From Caryophanales bacterium (GTDB lineage Bacteria > Bacillota > Bacilli > JARBTR01), in contig JARBTR010000006.1 of assembly GCA_029240105.1 (NCBI GenBank), positions 310,001 to 374,000 on the forward strand: a DNA stretch of 64,000 nucleotides, written 5' to 3'. Position numbers and translations under genes: made by a program. Positions 9,317-19,183 of this stretch are shown here, one piece after another; positions within the stretch are counted from its first letter, which is position 1; each line of letters begins with the position of its first letter. Under the pieces are notes generated by a model. That model ran no database searches. It was not told where the DNA came from and saw only the letters and a program-made list of their open reading frames with translations.

Positions 9317-10195
9317 TTAATAGGCGATTTTACCTTCAGCAACTTTTAACAAATATTGTCCATATCCGGACTTCTTGAATTTTTCACCGGCTGCAATTAG
9401 TTTTTCTTTATCAATCCAACCATTTATAAAGGCGATTTCTTCTAGTGCTGCAATTTTTACTCCCTGATGTTGCTCAACAGTCTTTACAAAGTTTGTTGCG
9501 TCTACCAGACTTTCGTGTGTTCCAGTGTCCAGCCATGTAAAACCGCGCCCAAGCAATTCAACATCCAATCCACCCAATTTTAAATACGCATCATTGCAAG
9601 CTGTTATTTCAAGTTCTCCTCGAGATGACGGCTCAACATTCTTTGCAATTTCAACAATTCGATTATCATAAAAATATAAGCCAGTAATTGCATAAGTTGA
9701 TTTTGGTTTTTCCGGCTTTTCTTCGACACTTAAAACCTTTCCGTTTTCGTCGAATTCAACCACACCAAACCTCTCTGGATCATGCACATGGTAACCAAAG
9801 ACTGTTGCACCGGTCTCTTTTTGTGCAACTCTTTGCAGAATTTTTCTCAATCCATTTCCATAGTAAATATTATCTCCTAATATTAGTGCTACAGAATCAG
9901 AACCAATAAAATCCTCACCTAATATAAAAGCTTGCGCTAGCCCATCCGGGCTAGGCTGAACTTTATACTGCAATTCAATACCATATTGCGAACCATCACC
10001 TAATAAGGATTCGTACTTATTTATATCTTCCGGAGTTGAAATAATCAGAATTTCTCTAATTCCTGCTAACATCAATGTTGAAAGCGGATAAAACACCATT
10101 GGTTTGTCATAAATAGGAAGTAACTGTTTACTAGTAACCATTGTCAACGGATATAACCTGGTTCCGCTTCCACCTGCTAAAATTATACCTTTCAT
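9317..10195 (-). CDS. rmlA: Glucose-1-phosphate thymidylyltransferase
   Basis: First enzyme of the dTDP-L-rhamnose pathway: glucose-1-phosphate plus dTTP gives dTDP-glucose. 292 residues beginning [18 protein letters not shown], the nucleotidyltransferase signature, then [24 protein letters not shown] and EEKPEKPKS. This is a standard short-form RmlA. It is the first rhamnose gene in the unit, 54 bases after an EpsG-like membrane protein. Confidence 0.97.
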   Translation of the reverse strand: MKGIILAGGSGTRLYPLTMVTSKQLLPIYDKPMVFYPLSTLMLAGIREILIISTPEDINKYESLLGDGSQYGIELQYKVQPSPDGLAQAFILGEDFIGSDSVALILGDNIYYGNGLRKILQRVAQKETGATVFGYHVHDPERFGVVEFDENGKVLSVEEKPEKPKSTYAITGLYFYDNRIVEIAKNVEPSSRGELEITACNDAYLKLGGLDVELLGRGFTWLDTGTHESLVDATNFVKTVEQHQGVKIAALEEIAFINGWIDKEKLIAAGEKFKKSGYGQYLLKVAEGKIAY

Positions 10196-10249
10196 AGTAA
10201 ATCCCCTCTAACTTTATAATTTTTAATCATTATCTTTATAAATACACTA

Positions 10250-11467
10250 TTATTTACTAAAAATAGTTTTATATGGTAGCATATGATACGTTTCCTCATT
10301 AATAAAATGTCTTGTTTCATTTATTCCAAATACAAAAATAAATAAAATCAAAACTACTTTTAAAACCATTTTTTTATCGAACACGCGCACTAAATGGGCC
10401 ATTAATAGTATTTGAGCGGGTAATAGTGCGAAGATAAATCTTGTTATAATAGGTGTTGATATAGTAAATAAGCTCAAAATTACAGCCACAAAATAAAAAG
10501 AAAAATATAAAGTAATATGGTCATTTGCTTCTCTTAACTTTTTATAGAAAATAGAGAATAAAATCAACCAGAAAACACCAATGTAGACATTCATCCCAAA
10601 CTGAACTGACAGATTACTAAAGGAAGATGCATAAAAATCAACCTTAGGGACAATCCATTTTATTTCTCTTATAAAATATAACAAAATGTCATGTGCAAAT
10701 GGAACCATTAGCAATATTAAAAAAGGATATATGCCTCTGTACTTCTTGAACTTTTCTAAATATAAAATGCCAAGCACAAAAAAAACGGCCATTGAATAAT
10801 GAAAAAGGACAGCAAATGCTACAGATAAAAAATATTTAAATGGTTTTTTCTGAAAAAGGTAACGCAATGCATAGAAAACAATGGAAATTGCTAATAAATT
10901 TCTAATAATAATGAAGCCCCAAAAGTACAATGTGAATCCATAAACAAATACTGCAGTTCCCAAACTTATTTTCTTAATTTCGAAGGTCATAATCTTAAAG
11001 AAAAAAAGATTTGTTGCAATGGCCATTATAACAAACACTGACTTGTAACTATCAAAAAAGAACCTACAAATAACATTTAACCATACGTAACCAACTTCAA
11101 GGGAATTATGGATAAAGAAACTTGAACCCATTTCTTTAATACCATCGTAATAAGCAACATAAGCTGCATAATCAGCTCCTGTAAAATGCCTAACCGCAAC
11201 TGGTGTGGTTAAAATTAAAAAGGAAACGAACAAAAGAGAAGAACTGTAGTCTCTTTCTTTAAATAACTTTTGATTTTTCTCATAATCTTTTCGAAGAAAG
11301 CATTTTACTATATATAACATCCATTTATCAAATAATTTTTTCAAAAGTGTTAAGTAATAAACTTCCTTTTGTTTTATTTTTTGATTTTGAGAAATAAAAG
11401 CAAAAAAAGATGCTGAAACTATTATGATTATGTAAAAAACACTAGAATATAAACTATTCAACTTCAA
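10250..11467 (-). CDS. EpsG/Wzy-like polysaccharide polymerase membrane protein
   Basis: 405-residue integral membrane protein with about ten hydrophobic segments. A short N-terminal membrane segment is followed by a basic cytoplasmic stretch (residues about 24-70), then RHFTGADYAAYVAYYDG near residue 95, a pattern common in EpsG-family proteins. The position inside a Wzx/Wzy-type locus suggests repeat-unit polymerisation on the outer face of the membrane. Sequence alone cannot separate polymerase from other EpsG roles. A second polymerase or ligase-like protein follows at 11.5-12.7 kb. Confidence 0.68.
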   Translation of the reverse strand: MKLNSLYSSVFYIIIIVSASFFAFISQNQKIKQKEVYYLTLLKKLFDKWMLYIVKCFLRKDYEKNQKLFKERDYSSSLLFVSFLILTTPVAVRHFTGADYAAYVAYYDGIKEMGSSFFIHNSLEVGYVWLNVICRFFFDSYKSVFVIMAIATNLFFFKIMTFEIKKISLGTAVFVYGFTLYFWGFIIIRNLLAISIVFYALRYLFQKKPFKYFLSVAFAVLFHYSMAVFFVLGILYLEKFKKYRGIYPFLILLMVPFAHDILLYFIREIKWIVPKVDFYASSFSNLSVQFGMNVYIGVFWLILFSIFYKKLREANDHITLYFSFYFVAVILSLFTISTPIITRFIFALLPAQILLMAHLVRVFDKKMVLKVVLILFIFVFGINETRHFINEETYHMLPYKTIFSK

Positions 11468-11516
11468 TTCACCTACCTAGTCTTTCACTCCACTATCATC
11501 ATAAACTGAATTGATA

Positions 11517-12680
11517 TTAACGAAATTGGATTGAATTAATTTCCCCACACTCTTTATACATACAATAATAAACATAAACATACATAATAAAACCAGTAGA
11601 ACTATAGAGGTAAGGATTTGTCATAGCAATAGCTAAATATGTGATATACGCATAGAAATAATATTTATTAAATGTTTTAAGTTTCATAAATGGGTAGATC
11701 AAAAAGGCAATAAATACAGTAAAAAAGATTACCCCTAATTGTCTAAACAAATCTAAAAAAGAAAATTCAAAAGATGAAATCCACTCGTTTACCCCGATTG
11801 AATAAAATTTACTTCCTAATCCCATGCCTGTAATAATTATTTCTGGGTTATTAGTGTACAAGTCTACAAAACTCTTAAGATGACCAATCCGTATTATATT
11901 CGATTGCTCTTTTTTGACAACTAACATCTCATATAGATAATTAAACTTCCAAGCACAAACTATAAAAATTACAAAAGAACAAACAGATAACAAAAGTTTT
12001 TTATTTATAAACTGAATTCTCAAATTTTTTAAATAAAATACTGAGGCAACGATAAGTGGGAAAACGAAATTTGCTCTTGTTCCTGATACAAATAAACAGC
12101 CATACGCTAGTAAAACGAGAAAGTAATTCCTCTTATATATTCCATAAAATAAAGGTATAACAAGCAATGGACTTGCTCTCAAAAAAATAAAATAATACAC
12201 TGGATATAGTGGTCCTTTTGCAGCTACACCCATATTCATAATTGGTAAATAATTATTCCAGAAAATATTAATCTCAACTAATTTTAAAAAATCTGCAAAA
12301 ACAATAAAAACATAAAGTCCAATAAGCCCCAGACTTCCCAATAAAACTACTTTTTCAAAATTCAATTCTCTTCTTTTTATAACGAACATTAACAAAAAAA
12401 AGAATGGCGCAATTCCTTGTACAATGCTTGATTTCAAATCATCTGTTAAAAAATAGGAGTATCCAATAGTAACAATCGGAAAAATGAAACCTATCATCAA
12501 AATCAAATAATCATCTTTTTTAAACTTCATTTTTAGAAGATCAGGTAGATTTATAAGAATTAAAACTATAAATATTATTTTTTTCAGACTGTAAATATCA
12601 GCAGGAAATATCATAGATATTACGATAAAACCTAAAACTAGACAAAAATTGAAATTAGCAAACCATTTTGACTTATACAT
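11517..12680 (-). CDS. O-antigen ligase/polymerase-like membrane protein
   Basis: 387 residues with roughly ten membrane segments and a longer loop containing KEQSNIIRIGHL near residues 267-278, followed by a GMGLGSKFYS stretch. This is the layout of Wzy/WaaL-type (O-antigen ligase family) proteins, in which the large external loop carries conserved Arg and His residues. It is the first gene after the galE terminator, so it probably starts a transcription unit running into rmlACDB. The function as polymerase is inferred from topology and context. Confidence 0.65.
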   Translation of the reverse strand: MYKSKWFANFNFCLVLGFIVISMIFPADIYSLKKIIFIVLILINLPDLLKMKFKKDDYLILMIGFIFPIVTIGYSYFLTDDLKSSIVQGIAPFFFLLMFVIKRRELNFEKVVLLGSLGLIGLYVFIVFADFLKLVEINIFWNNYLPIMNMGVAAKGPLYPVYYFIFLRASPLLVIPLFYGIYKRNYFLVLLAYGCLFVSGTRANFVFPLIVASVFYLKNLRIQFINKKLLLSVCSFVIFIVCAWKFNYLYEMLVVKKEQSNIIRIGHLKSFVDLYTNNPEIIITGMGLGSKFYSIGVNEWISSFEFSFLDLFRQLGVIFFTVFIAFLIYPFMKLKTFNKYYFYAYITYLAIAMTNPYLYSSTGFIMYVYVYYCMYKECGEINSIQFR

Positions 12681-12772
12681 CTTCTTGCCACCTTTTTAAG
12701 GGAACCTTTATTTACATTTTAATTATAAAAAATAACAGTAAATATTTTAAAAAATTTGATAACTAAATAACT

Positions 12773-12808
12773 TAAGAGGTTTTGGTCAAAAATAACCAAA
12801 ACCTCTAT
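12773..12808 (-). terminator. Hairpin terminator after galE
   Basis: A perfect 12-bp stem (12775-12786 with 12795-12806, AGAGGTTTTGGT arm) has an 8-base loop. Only a weak T-rich tail follows on the minus strand. It lies in the 222-base gap between galE and the next gene and may act in both directions. Confidence 0.65.
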
Positions 12809-12902
12809 TTCTGTAAAATCATTATATCTAAAAACCATGAATATTTAAATATACTCACTTACAATGTAAGATTTATTAAAACAGTGTGAAATTGATAAAT
12901 AT

Positions 12903-13913
12903 TTATTCATACCCCTTCGGATTCTGTGATTGCCATCTCCAAGAATCACGGCACATATCGTCGATTGTCTTTTCAGCTTTCCAACCTAGTTCATCTTGAG
13001 CCTTTGTTGGATCGGCAAAACTAGTAGCTATGTCACCCGCACGACGACCTACTATTTGATACGGGATTTCAACACTTGATTGTTTTTCAAAACTTTTCAC
13101 CATGTCCAAAACACTGCATCCCACACCAGTACCAAGGTTGTAAGCCTCAGCACCTGTTGTGTGTGCAATTTTCTCAAGTGCCTTTATATGCCCGCGTGCT
13201 AAGTCGACCACATGAATATAATCTCGCACACCTGTACCGTCGTGTGTCTCATAATCGTCACCATAGACATTTAACTTTTCTCGAATCCCTACTGCTACTT
13301 GCGTAATGTAAGGCATTAAGTTGTTAGGTATCCCATTTGGGTTTTCGCCAATCAAACCACTTTCATGTGCACCAATCGGGTTAAAATAACGAAGTAGTGC
13401 AATACTCCATTCCGGATCCCCTACATAAACATCACGTAAAATTTGTTCCAACATTAATTTCGTCCAACCGTATGGGTTAGTAGCACTTAGTGGCATATCC
13501 TCCGTATAAGGTGAAACATTATTTACTCCGTATACTGTTGCAGAAGAACTGAAAACCATTTTTTTCACTTTATGGTTTCTCATTACTTTACATAGCACCA
13601 ATGTGCTCAAAATGTTGTTGTGGTAGTACTCTAATGGAATTTCTACAGATTCCCCCACCGCTTTCAAACCAGCAAAATGAATCACAGCATCAATTTTATT
13701 TTCAGAGAATATAGATTCTAACAATTCCTCATTGCGAATATCAACTTTGTAGAACTTAACAGATTTACCAGTTATCTTTTCAACCCGGTGTATTGATTCC
13801 ATTTGACTATTGCAGAAATTATCTACAACTACAACCTTGTGACCAGCATTTAAAAGTTCCACACAAGTGTGGCTACCGATATACCCAGCGCCACCTGTCA
13901 CTAGTACATACAT
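12903..13913 (-). CDS. galE: UDP-glucose 4-epimerase
   Basis: Interconverts UDP-glucose and UDP-galactose, and in some variants the GlcNAc/GalNAc forms. 336 residues with VTGGAGYIGSHT, HFAGLKAVGES, SSSATVYG and the catalytic YGWTK motif, then LRYFNPIGAHESG, all textbook GalE. It sits 61 bases after pgcA, so glucose-6-phosphate can be routed through PgcA and GalU to UDP-glucose and then by GalE to UDP-galactose for the polymer. Confidence 0.96.
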   Translation of the reverse strand: MYVLVTGGAGYIGSHTCVELLNAGHKVVVVDNFCNSQMESIHRVEKITGKSVKFYKVDIRNEELLESIFSENKIDAVIHFAGLKAVGESVEIPLEYYHNNILSTLVLCKVMRNHKVKKMVFSSSATVYGVNNVSPYTEDMPLSATNPYGWTKLMLEQILRDVYVGDPEWSIALLRYFNPIGAHESGLIGENPNGIPNNLMPYITQVAVGIREKLNVYGDDYETHDGTGVRDYIHVVDLARGHIKALEKIAHTTGAEAYNLGTGVGCSVLDMVKSFEKQSSVEIPYQIVGRRAGDIATSFADPTKAQDELGWKAEKTIDDMCRDSWRWQSQNPKGYE

Positions 13914-13974
13914 TCAAACTCCCCATTTCAATAAACTGAAAAGACTTTATTTTAAACTAAATATTATTTGAAAA

Positions 13975-15708
13975 TTAACCTAAAATCTCATCAACCTGTC
14001 TCTTTAATTCAGTTTTAAAAACAGCTAATTTCACATCACTTGCTTCACTTGTTTCGTCTCTTACAGAGAAATAAAACTTAATCTTAGGTTCTGTTCCAGA
14101 TGGACGCAAACAAATCCAAGAACCATCTTCTAAAAAGAATTTTAAAACATCAGATTGAGGTAACGTAATAATTGACTCTTCTCCCGTTGCGATATCTTTT
14201 CGCTTGCTTGATTTATAATCCTCCACCCGTTCCACTTGAATTCCGCAGATTTCTACTGGAACATTCACACGATAATGATTCATAAGACCAACAATTTGCT
14301 CAGCCCCTGATTTACCTGACATCGTTAAGGAGAAAATTCCATCTGTATAGAATCCGTGTTTTTTAAATAAAGACACCAACGCATCATAAAGAGTCTTGCC
14401 TTGAGATTTATAAAAGGCACAAGCCTCAACCGCAATAACAGCAGCTTGCACGGCGTCCTTATCACGAGCGAAATCTTTTATTAAACAACCATAGCTCTCT
14501 TCGTAACCAAAAAGGAATTCATGTTTACTCGAAGAATGATATTGTTCGATTTTTTCACCTATAAATTTAAAACCTGTTAATACGTCTTCACATGTAATTC
14601 CGTAACTTTCAGCTACACGACGGCCTAATTCAGAAGTAACGATTGTTTTGAATACGATTCCGTTCTCTGGTAATGATCCTTTTTCACTTTTTTGACTTAG
14701 AATATAATCCATTAAAAGTGCACCAGTCTGATTCCCATTGAGCAAAATATAATCGCCCATTTCATTCTTTACACAAACACCTAAACGATCTGCATCTGGA
14801 TCTGTTGCAATCAAGATATCAGCATCTTTTTCCTTGCCCAAATCAATTGCCTTTTCAAAAACCTTAATCTCCTCTGGATTAGGGTAGTTAACAGAAGGAA
14901 AGTTTCCATCTGGCTGTTCTTGTTCTTTTACAATATGTACATTTTGATAACCAAGCGTTTGCAATGCACGACGAACTGCTACATTCGATGTTCCATGTAG
15001 GGGCGTGAATACTACGGATACATCAACTTCCTTGCTCAGATTGGAGTTCTCTGAAATGGATACAACTTTTTCATTGTAGATTGAGTCAATTTCCTCACCT
15101 ACCATTTGAATTAATCCAATTCCTTTTAATTCTTCTTCTGTTTTAACCGGAATTTCTAATTCATTTTCGATTTTATTTACGAAATGGATGATTTCATCAG
15201 CTTCTTCTAAATTTACCTGTGCACCAGTCATATTGTAAACCTTATAACCATTATACTCTCTCGGGTTATGACTAGCTGTTATTACGATTCCTGAGAAGGC
15301 GTTTAAATGTCTCACGGCAAAAGAAAGTTCTGGAGTTGGGCGAAGCGCATCAAAAACATACACTTTAATATCATTAGAAGCTAAAACTCTTGCAGCTTCC
15401 ATCGCAAATTCAGATGAGAAATTCCGACAATCATAGGCGATAACAACGCCCTTCCTTGACGCCACTTCACCTTTAGATTGAATGTAATTTGCTAATCCTT
15501 TACTCGCTTTACGTACCGTCATGATATTCATTCGATTGGTTCCTACGCCTAACACACCGCGCATTCCAGCAGTTCCAAATGAAAGGTTCCGATAAAAAGC
15601 ATCTTCTAATTTTTGTTCATCTTGGCTCATCTCTTCTAACTCTTCTTTTAGGTAGCTAGGTACATTTGTAGCGGTTTTCCATTTCTCAGAAACTTCTATC
15701 CAATTCAA
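13975..15708 (-). CDS. pgcA: Phospho-sugar mutase, alpha-phosphoglucomutase
   Basis: Converts glucose-6-phosphate to glucose-1-phosphate, feeding GalU and RmlA. About 577 residues, usual for Bacillus-type PgcA. The active-site serine lies in [14 protein letters not shown] (near residue 146), the metal-binding loop is [10 protein letters not shown], the sugar-binding GYEESYGC follows, and the C-terminal phosphate site is RPSGTEPK. I chose a TTG start at 15708 because AAAAGGTG is well spaced before it; an upstream GTG at 15717 lies inside that ribosome binding site. Confidence 0.95.
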   Translation of the reverse strand: MNWIEVSEKWKTATNVPSYLKEELEEMSQDEQKLEDAFYRNLSFGTAGMRGVLGVGTNRMNIMTVRKASKGLANYIQSKGEVASRKGVVIAYDCRNFSSEFAMEAARVLASNDIKVYVFDALRPTPELSFAVRHLNAFSGIVITASHNPREYNGYKVYNMTGAQVNLEEADEIIHFVNKIENELEIPVKTEEELKGIGLIQMVGEEIDSIYNEKVVSISENSNLSKEVDVSVVFTPLHGTSNVAVRRALQTLGYQNVHIVKEQEQPDGNFPSVNYPNPEEIKVFEKAIDLGKEKDADILIATDPDADRLGVCVKNEMGDYILLNGNQTGALLMDYILSQKSEKGSLPENGIVFKTIVTSELGRRVAESYGITCEDVLTGFKFIGEKIEQYHSSSKHEFLFGYEESYGCLIKDFARDKDAVQAAVIAVEACAFYKSQGKTLYDALVSLFKKHGFYTDGIFSLTMSGKSGAEQIVGLMNHYRVNVPVEICGIQVERVEDYKSSKRKDIATGEESIITLPQSDVLKFFLEDGSWICLRPSGTEPKIKFYFSVRDETSEASDVKLAVFKTELKRQVDEILG

Positions 15709-15789
15709 ATAATTCACCTTTTCTTTTTAGATTAGTTGGTAAAAAATAAACTTGTTATTTTCATTTAAATTTATTCCACATTCATTAAT

Positions 15790-17265
15790 TTAAACCTTTT
15801 TATTAAATACTACACCTAATAATGCCTTACCATTTCCAATGATGCTTTTTGCATGTAGGGAAAAGTAGATGATGAACGTTACAATATAGACTATTAAACC
15901 ACTTAAGCCACCGATTAAACCAACGGAAACCATAAATACAATTGGAACCAATATTTCTAATAGTAATGGTAGTCTTAAGATTCTCATGTTCATTATTCGT
16001 GTGATATAGATTTCAGAGCCATAACACCAACATGCAACAACTAAAACCGTGCACCATACAATAGATTCGATGTTTTGGAAATAATAATACGAAGTAAACC
16101 CTACAATACCAAACAAAGCAACCGCTAAAAAGTTGGAAACCATAAGCGCCCTTTCTTTACGTAGAGTCTTAAAAAAAGAATTCACAAGCATTTGAATTTT
16201 ACTTTGATAAATGATGATTGGGTAAAAAATATAAAGATAATTTAGTATCGGTAAATATTTAGCATAATAGTGTTCTACTAACCACTGTAACGGATAATAC
16301 GTCAACAACAAGAAGAAAACCAATATCATGAGCAAGCTGTTAATACTTCTATAGGATTCGGCCAATTTGTCTTTATTTAACCTTTTTAGAATTGGATAAA
16401 TCACAAGGCTTATAGAAGAAATAAACATCATAACTAAATTAGTCGTGTTTATTGCGAATGAATATTGGCCAAAGTTCGAGACGCTTTGAAATTGCTCAAT
16501 GATGAATCTACCCAAACCAAGCAAGAGCATTCCCAAAACATTTGCAATCATGAGACTTATGCCCACTCGAATATTGTCTATTGACTCATTAAGTCCTTCT
16601 CTCCATGTCGCTCTTTTTCCAAAAACCAACTCTTTAAAAAGAACCATCATAATCAATAGGATTAGAACTTTTACAACAAAATCTATAATTGAAAGTGCCC
16701 TAAATCCGAAAGTATTCGTAAAGTTAAGGATGAGGATGGATGCAACTAGTAATGCCTTACCCACTACAGTCATCAAAGAATATTGTTTAAAACGGTTCGT
16801 TACCTGAGAAACCATCACAAAAATACCAAAAACACCAATTGAAACGTTCATTGCAGCCATTGCATACATATAGATTTTCCCAGGATCCTTTTCAAAAAGA
16901 AAAATAGCCCCTAATAGTAAACCGGTCACAAGGAATAAAAAAATAAGCAGAATATCAAATACCCTTCTGAAAATCTCAAAGGGCAAATCTTTATATTCAA
17001 AATTTCCATATTTTAAATAAATACCATCAACTAATCCAAGTTGAAATAACCCGGTATATCCTGCATAAAACAAATAGATGTTCCAGTATCCATATCCTGC
17101 AACATTTAAAATTTTCGGAATAAAAAAAGCTGTGACAAACCCTAATAATAAAGTTAGAATTTGAGAACCAAAAATATATAAAACACTTTGTATCCCCTTC
17201 TTAAGGACTCTACCTTGGTATTCCTTTAAGTAGAACTTTAAATTTTTGCCACTTATCTTTTTCAA
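15790..17265 (-). CDS. Wzx-like polysaccharide flippase (MATE/MOP family)
   Basis: 491-residue membrane protein with about 12-14 hydrophobic segments and an N-terminal stretch (LYIFGSQILTLLLGFVTAFF, residues about 29-48) typical of the polysaccharide-specific MOP exporters that flip undecaprenyl-linked repeat units. The start is uncertain: the open frame begins at a TTG with no clear ribosome binding site and overlaps the preceding glycosyltransferase gene by 56 bases, but I see no ATG, GTG or TTG in frame just after that gene's stop. Function is inferred from topology and locus. Confidence 0.8.
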   Translation of the reverse strand: MKKISGKNLKFYLKEYQGRVLKKGIQSVLYIFGSQILTLLLGFVTAFFIPKILNVAGYGYWNIYLFYAGYTGLFQLGLVDGIYLKYGNFEYKDLPFEIFRRVFDILLIFLFLVTGLLLGAIFLFEKDPGKIYMYAMAAMNVSIGVFGIFVMVSQVTNRFKQYSLMTVVGKALLVASILILNFTNTFGFRALSIIDFVVKVLILLIMMVLFKELVFGKRATWREGLNESIDNIRVGISLMIANVLGMLLLGLGRFIIEQFQSVSNFGQYSFAINTTNLVMMFISSISLVIYPILKRLNKDKLAESYRSINSLLMILVFFLLLTYYPLQWLVEHYYAKYLPILNYLYIFYPIIIYQSKIQMLVNSFFKTLRKERALMVSNFLAVALFGIVGFTSYYYFQNIESIVWCTVLVVACWCYGSEIYITRIMNMRILRLPLLLEILVPIVFMVSVGLIGGLSGLIVYIVTFIIYFSLHAKSIIGNGKALLGVVFNKKV

Positions 17266-18100
17266 AAAGAAGCATATACACTGAAACCCTTGTTATTGTT
17301 TGAATATTGGTCAAAACCCACTTAGGTTCCTTTAAAAGATATTCTTTGTTCAAAATCATATTGTTGCGGAACATATAGTATCTTCTGGCCAAAGAATGAT
17401 TACTCGTCATAGGATTCCAAACGAAAAATTTATGTATCGAATTGTTACCGATTTTATGGAGTAGTAATGGTGCTTTCGTCTCGTATACTTTAAAACCGGA
17501 TTGTTGCGCTCTTAAACTATATTCGTGATCCACAGCATCAATAAAAAAGGACTCTCGAAAAGGACCTATATGCTTAAATGCACTGACTTTCATCAAGCAA
17601 CCTGACGTAATGGTTACCTTCACTTCTTCAAAAACATCATTTTTTTTGATGGTATCCAAAGTATTTTGTCTTTTAAATTGGAAATCTAGCGCTTTTTCGT
17701 TTTCCGTATGTTTGGTACCGATAAGCGAAATCTTTTCCTTATCTTCAAGTGACTCTATTATCATTCGATGATATTCAATAAGTATATCAGAAGGCCTTGA
17801 ATCTTGATCAAATGTGTATACCCAGTTGTAATTATGGCTACTTGCCCAGTCTACGCCCTGATTTAATGCTCTAGCAATACCCTCGTTCTCTTTATTTACC
17901 AAGAGAATGACCCCATCAAGTTTCTCAATCCACCCCTGTATGATAGGAAGATTGTTTGAACCATTGTCCACAATAATAATCTCATTAGCAAGACTTTTAA
18001 TAGCCATAAGATTATGTGGAAAATCTGAATCCGGGTTATACGTTACGATAATTGCACAAACGTTTTCTTTTCGTAGTGGATAGATGTTTTTTTCACTCAT
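17210..18100 (-). CDS. Family 2 glycosyltransferase, rhamnosyltransferase-like
   Basis: 296 residues. The GT-A nucleotide-binding start CAIIVTYNPDSDF is followed by IVDNGSNN, the YTFDQDSRP metal-binding region and a HEYSLRAQQSGFKVYETK acceptor-side segment. The DQDS form and overall layout match the RfbF-type rhamnosyltransferase group, and rmlACDB in the same locus supply dTDP-rhamnose. The specificity is inferred. Its 3' end overlaps the flippase frame by 56 bases. Confidence 0.8.
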   Translation of the reverse strand: MSEKNIYPLRKENVCAIIVTYNPDSDFPHNLMAIKSLANEIIIVDNGSNNLPIIQGWIEKLDGVILLVNKENEGIARALNQGVDWASSHNYNWVYTFDQDSRPSDILIEYHRMIIESLEDKEKISLIGTKHTENEKALDFQFKRQNTLDTIKKNDVFEEVKVTITSGCLMKVSAFKHIGPFRESFFIDAVDHEYSLRAQQSGFKVYETKAPLLLHKIGNNSIHKFFVWNPMTSNHSLARRYYMFRNNMILNKEYLLKEPKWVLTNIQTITRVSVYMLLFEKDKWQKFKVLLKGIPR

Positions 18101-18125
18101 GAGTATGTGCCCTTATTGTTTTCTG

Positions 18126-19148
18126 TTATAATTTTGGTTTTAATTTGTTGACTACCCTAGTTATTTTTTTAACAAAATGGTTTTTAAAATTAAGAATAAA
18201 TACTTGCAAAGTCTTTCCACTCATAAAAAGGATCGTTTCAAAAATAAACAAAACTGGATTGCTCTTTATTACTAATTTTAACTCATGAAGAGTGTAAAAT
18301 CTTTCCTTTTTACTTCTGCTTAAGCGAATCTTTAGTAAAAGAATCTTATCATCAAGAATCGGTACTTGTTTATCATTCAAATCTATCCGTTCCTTAACCA
18401 GTTCCAGTCTTTCTAGGGGTTCCTCAATCTTTGCTCGAACGTAATCTTCCACATTTTGTAAACCATGAAAACGTTTAACACCAATTTGATTTTGTTCATG
18501 GATTCGGTAGTGCACAAGTGGTTTTGCACTGTAAACTAAATTCCCTTTTGCTGCTGCGTATATAGCAAGCCAGTGATCGTGCACATAAACCTTTGGTTCA
18601 GGAAAAGGTAATGCATTTTTTGCTAAATTAGCTTCTATTAACATACTACAACCGGTAACACTATTACTCTCTACTAAATAGGAGAATGCTTCATCCCCAT
18701 AAACATGCTTCATCCGAAAATTACTTTTCAGCATACTTGTAGCTGTTACCTGATCATTTTCATTGATCAAACTTAAATCTGAATAAGCAAGGGTACTGTT
18801 TTTGGTTTCAATAAGTTGCATAAGATCTTCAATTTTCACTGGTAGCCAAATATCATCTTGGTCGCAGTAAGCAATATAATTGCCCTTTGATTCCAATGTT
18901 AGACGAGAAAAGGTTTTATTGCTTCCGCAATTCTTTTCATTTCTAAATAATGTATATGGAACTTTAACAATTGTCTTTTTCAACAATTCAGATATAAATT
19001 GAAACTGTTCTTCACTTTCGCTATCATCACATATCAAAAGTTCTATATTTGTATAGGTTTGATCATCGATACTGCGCAGTTGTTTTTCGAAGAATTTTTC
19101 GTCTGGAAAATATGTAGCTAATACAACTGAAACAACTGGCTTCGTCAT
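18126..19148 (-). CDS. Family 2 glycosyltransferase (tandem paralogue A)
   Basis: 340-residue GT-A enzyme starting VSVVLATYFPDEKF with ELLICDDSES, FRNEKNCGSNKTF and the metal-binding YCDQDDIW motif. It has a clear GGAGGGAAG ribosome binding site. It closely resembles the next upstream gene (19184-20161) over the whole GT domain, including the VYVHDHWLAIYA stretch, so the pair arose by tandem duplication. The donor and acceptor cannot be read from the sequence. It probably adds successive sugars of the repeat unit on the cytoplasmic face. Confidence 0.85.
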   Translation of the reverse strand: MTKPVVSVVLATYFPDEKFFEKQLRSIDDQTYTNIELLICDDSESEEQFQFISELLKKTIVKVPYTLFRNEKNCGSNKTFSRLTLESKGNYIAYCDQDDIWLPVKIEDLMQLIETKNSTLAYSDLSLINENDQVTATSMLKSNFRMKHVYGDEAFSYLVESNSVTGCSMLIEANLAKNALPFPEPKVYVHDHWLAIYAAAKGNLVYSAKPLVHYRIHEQNQIGVKRFHGLQNVEDYVRAKIEEPLERLELVKERIDLNDKQVPILDDKILLLKIRLSRSKKERFYTLHELKLVIKSNPVLFIFETILFMSGKTLQVFILNFKNHFVKKITRVVNKLKPKL

Positions 19149-19183
19149 GACTTCCCTCCATTAAATAATCACTTTTAGTTATC

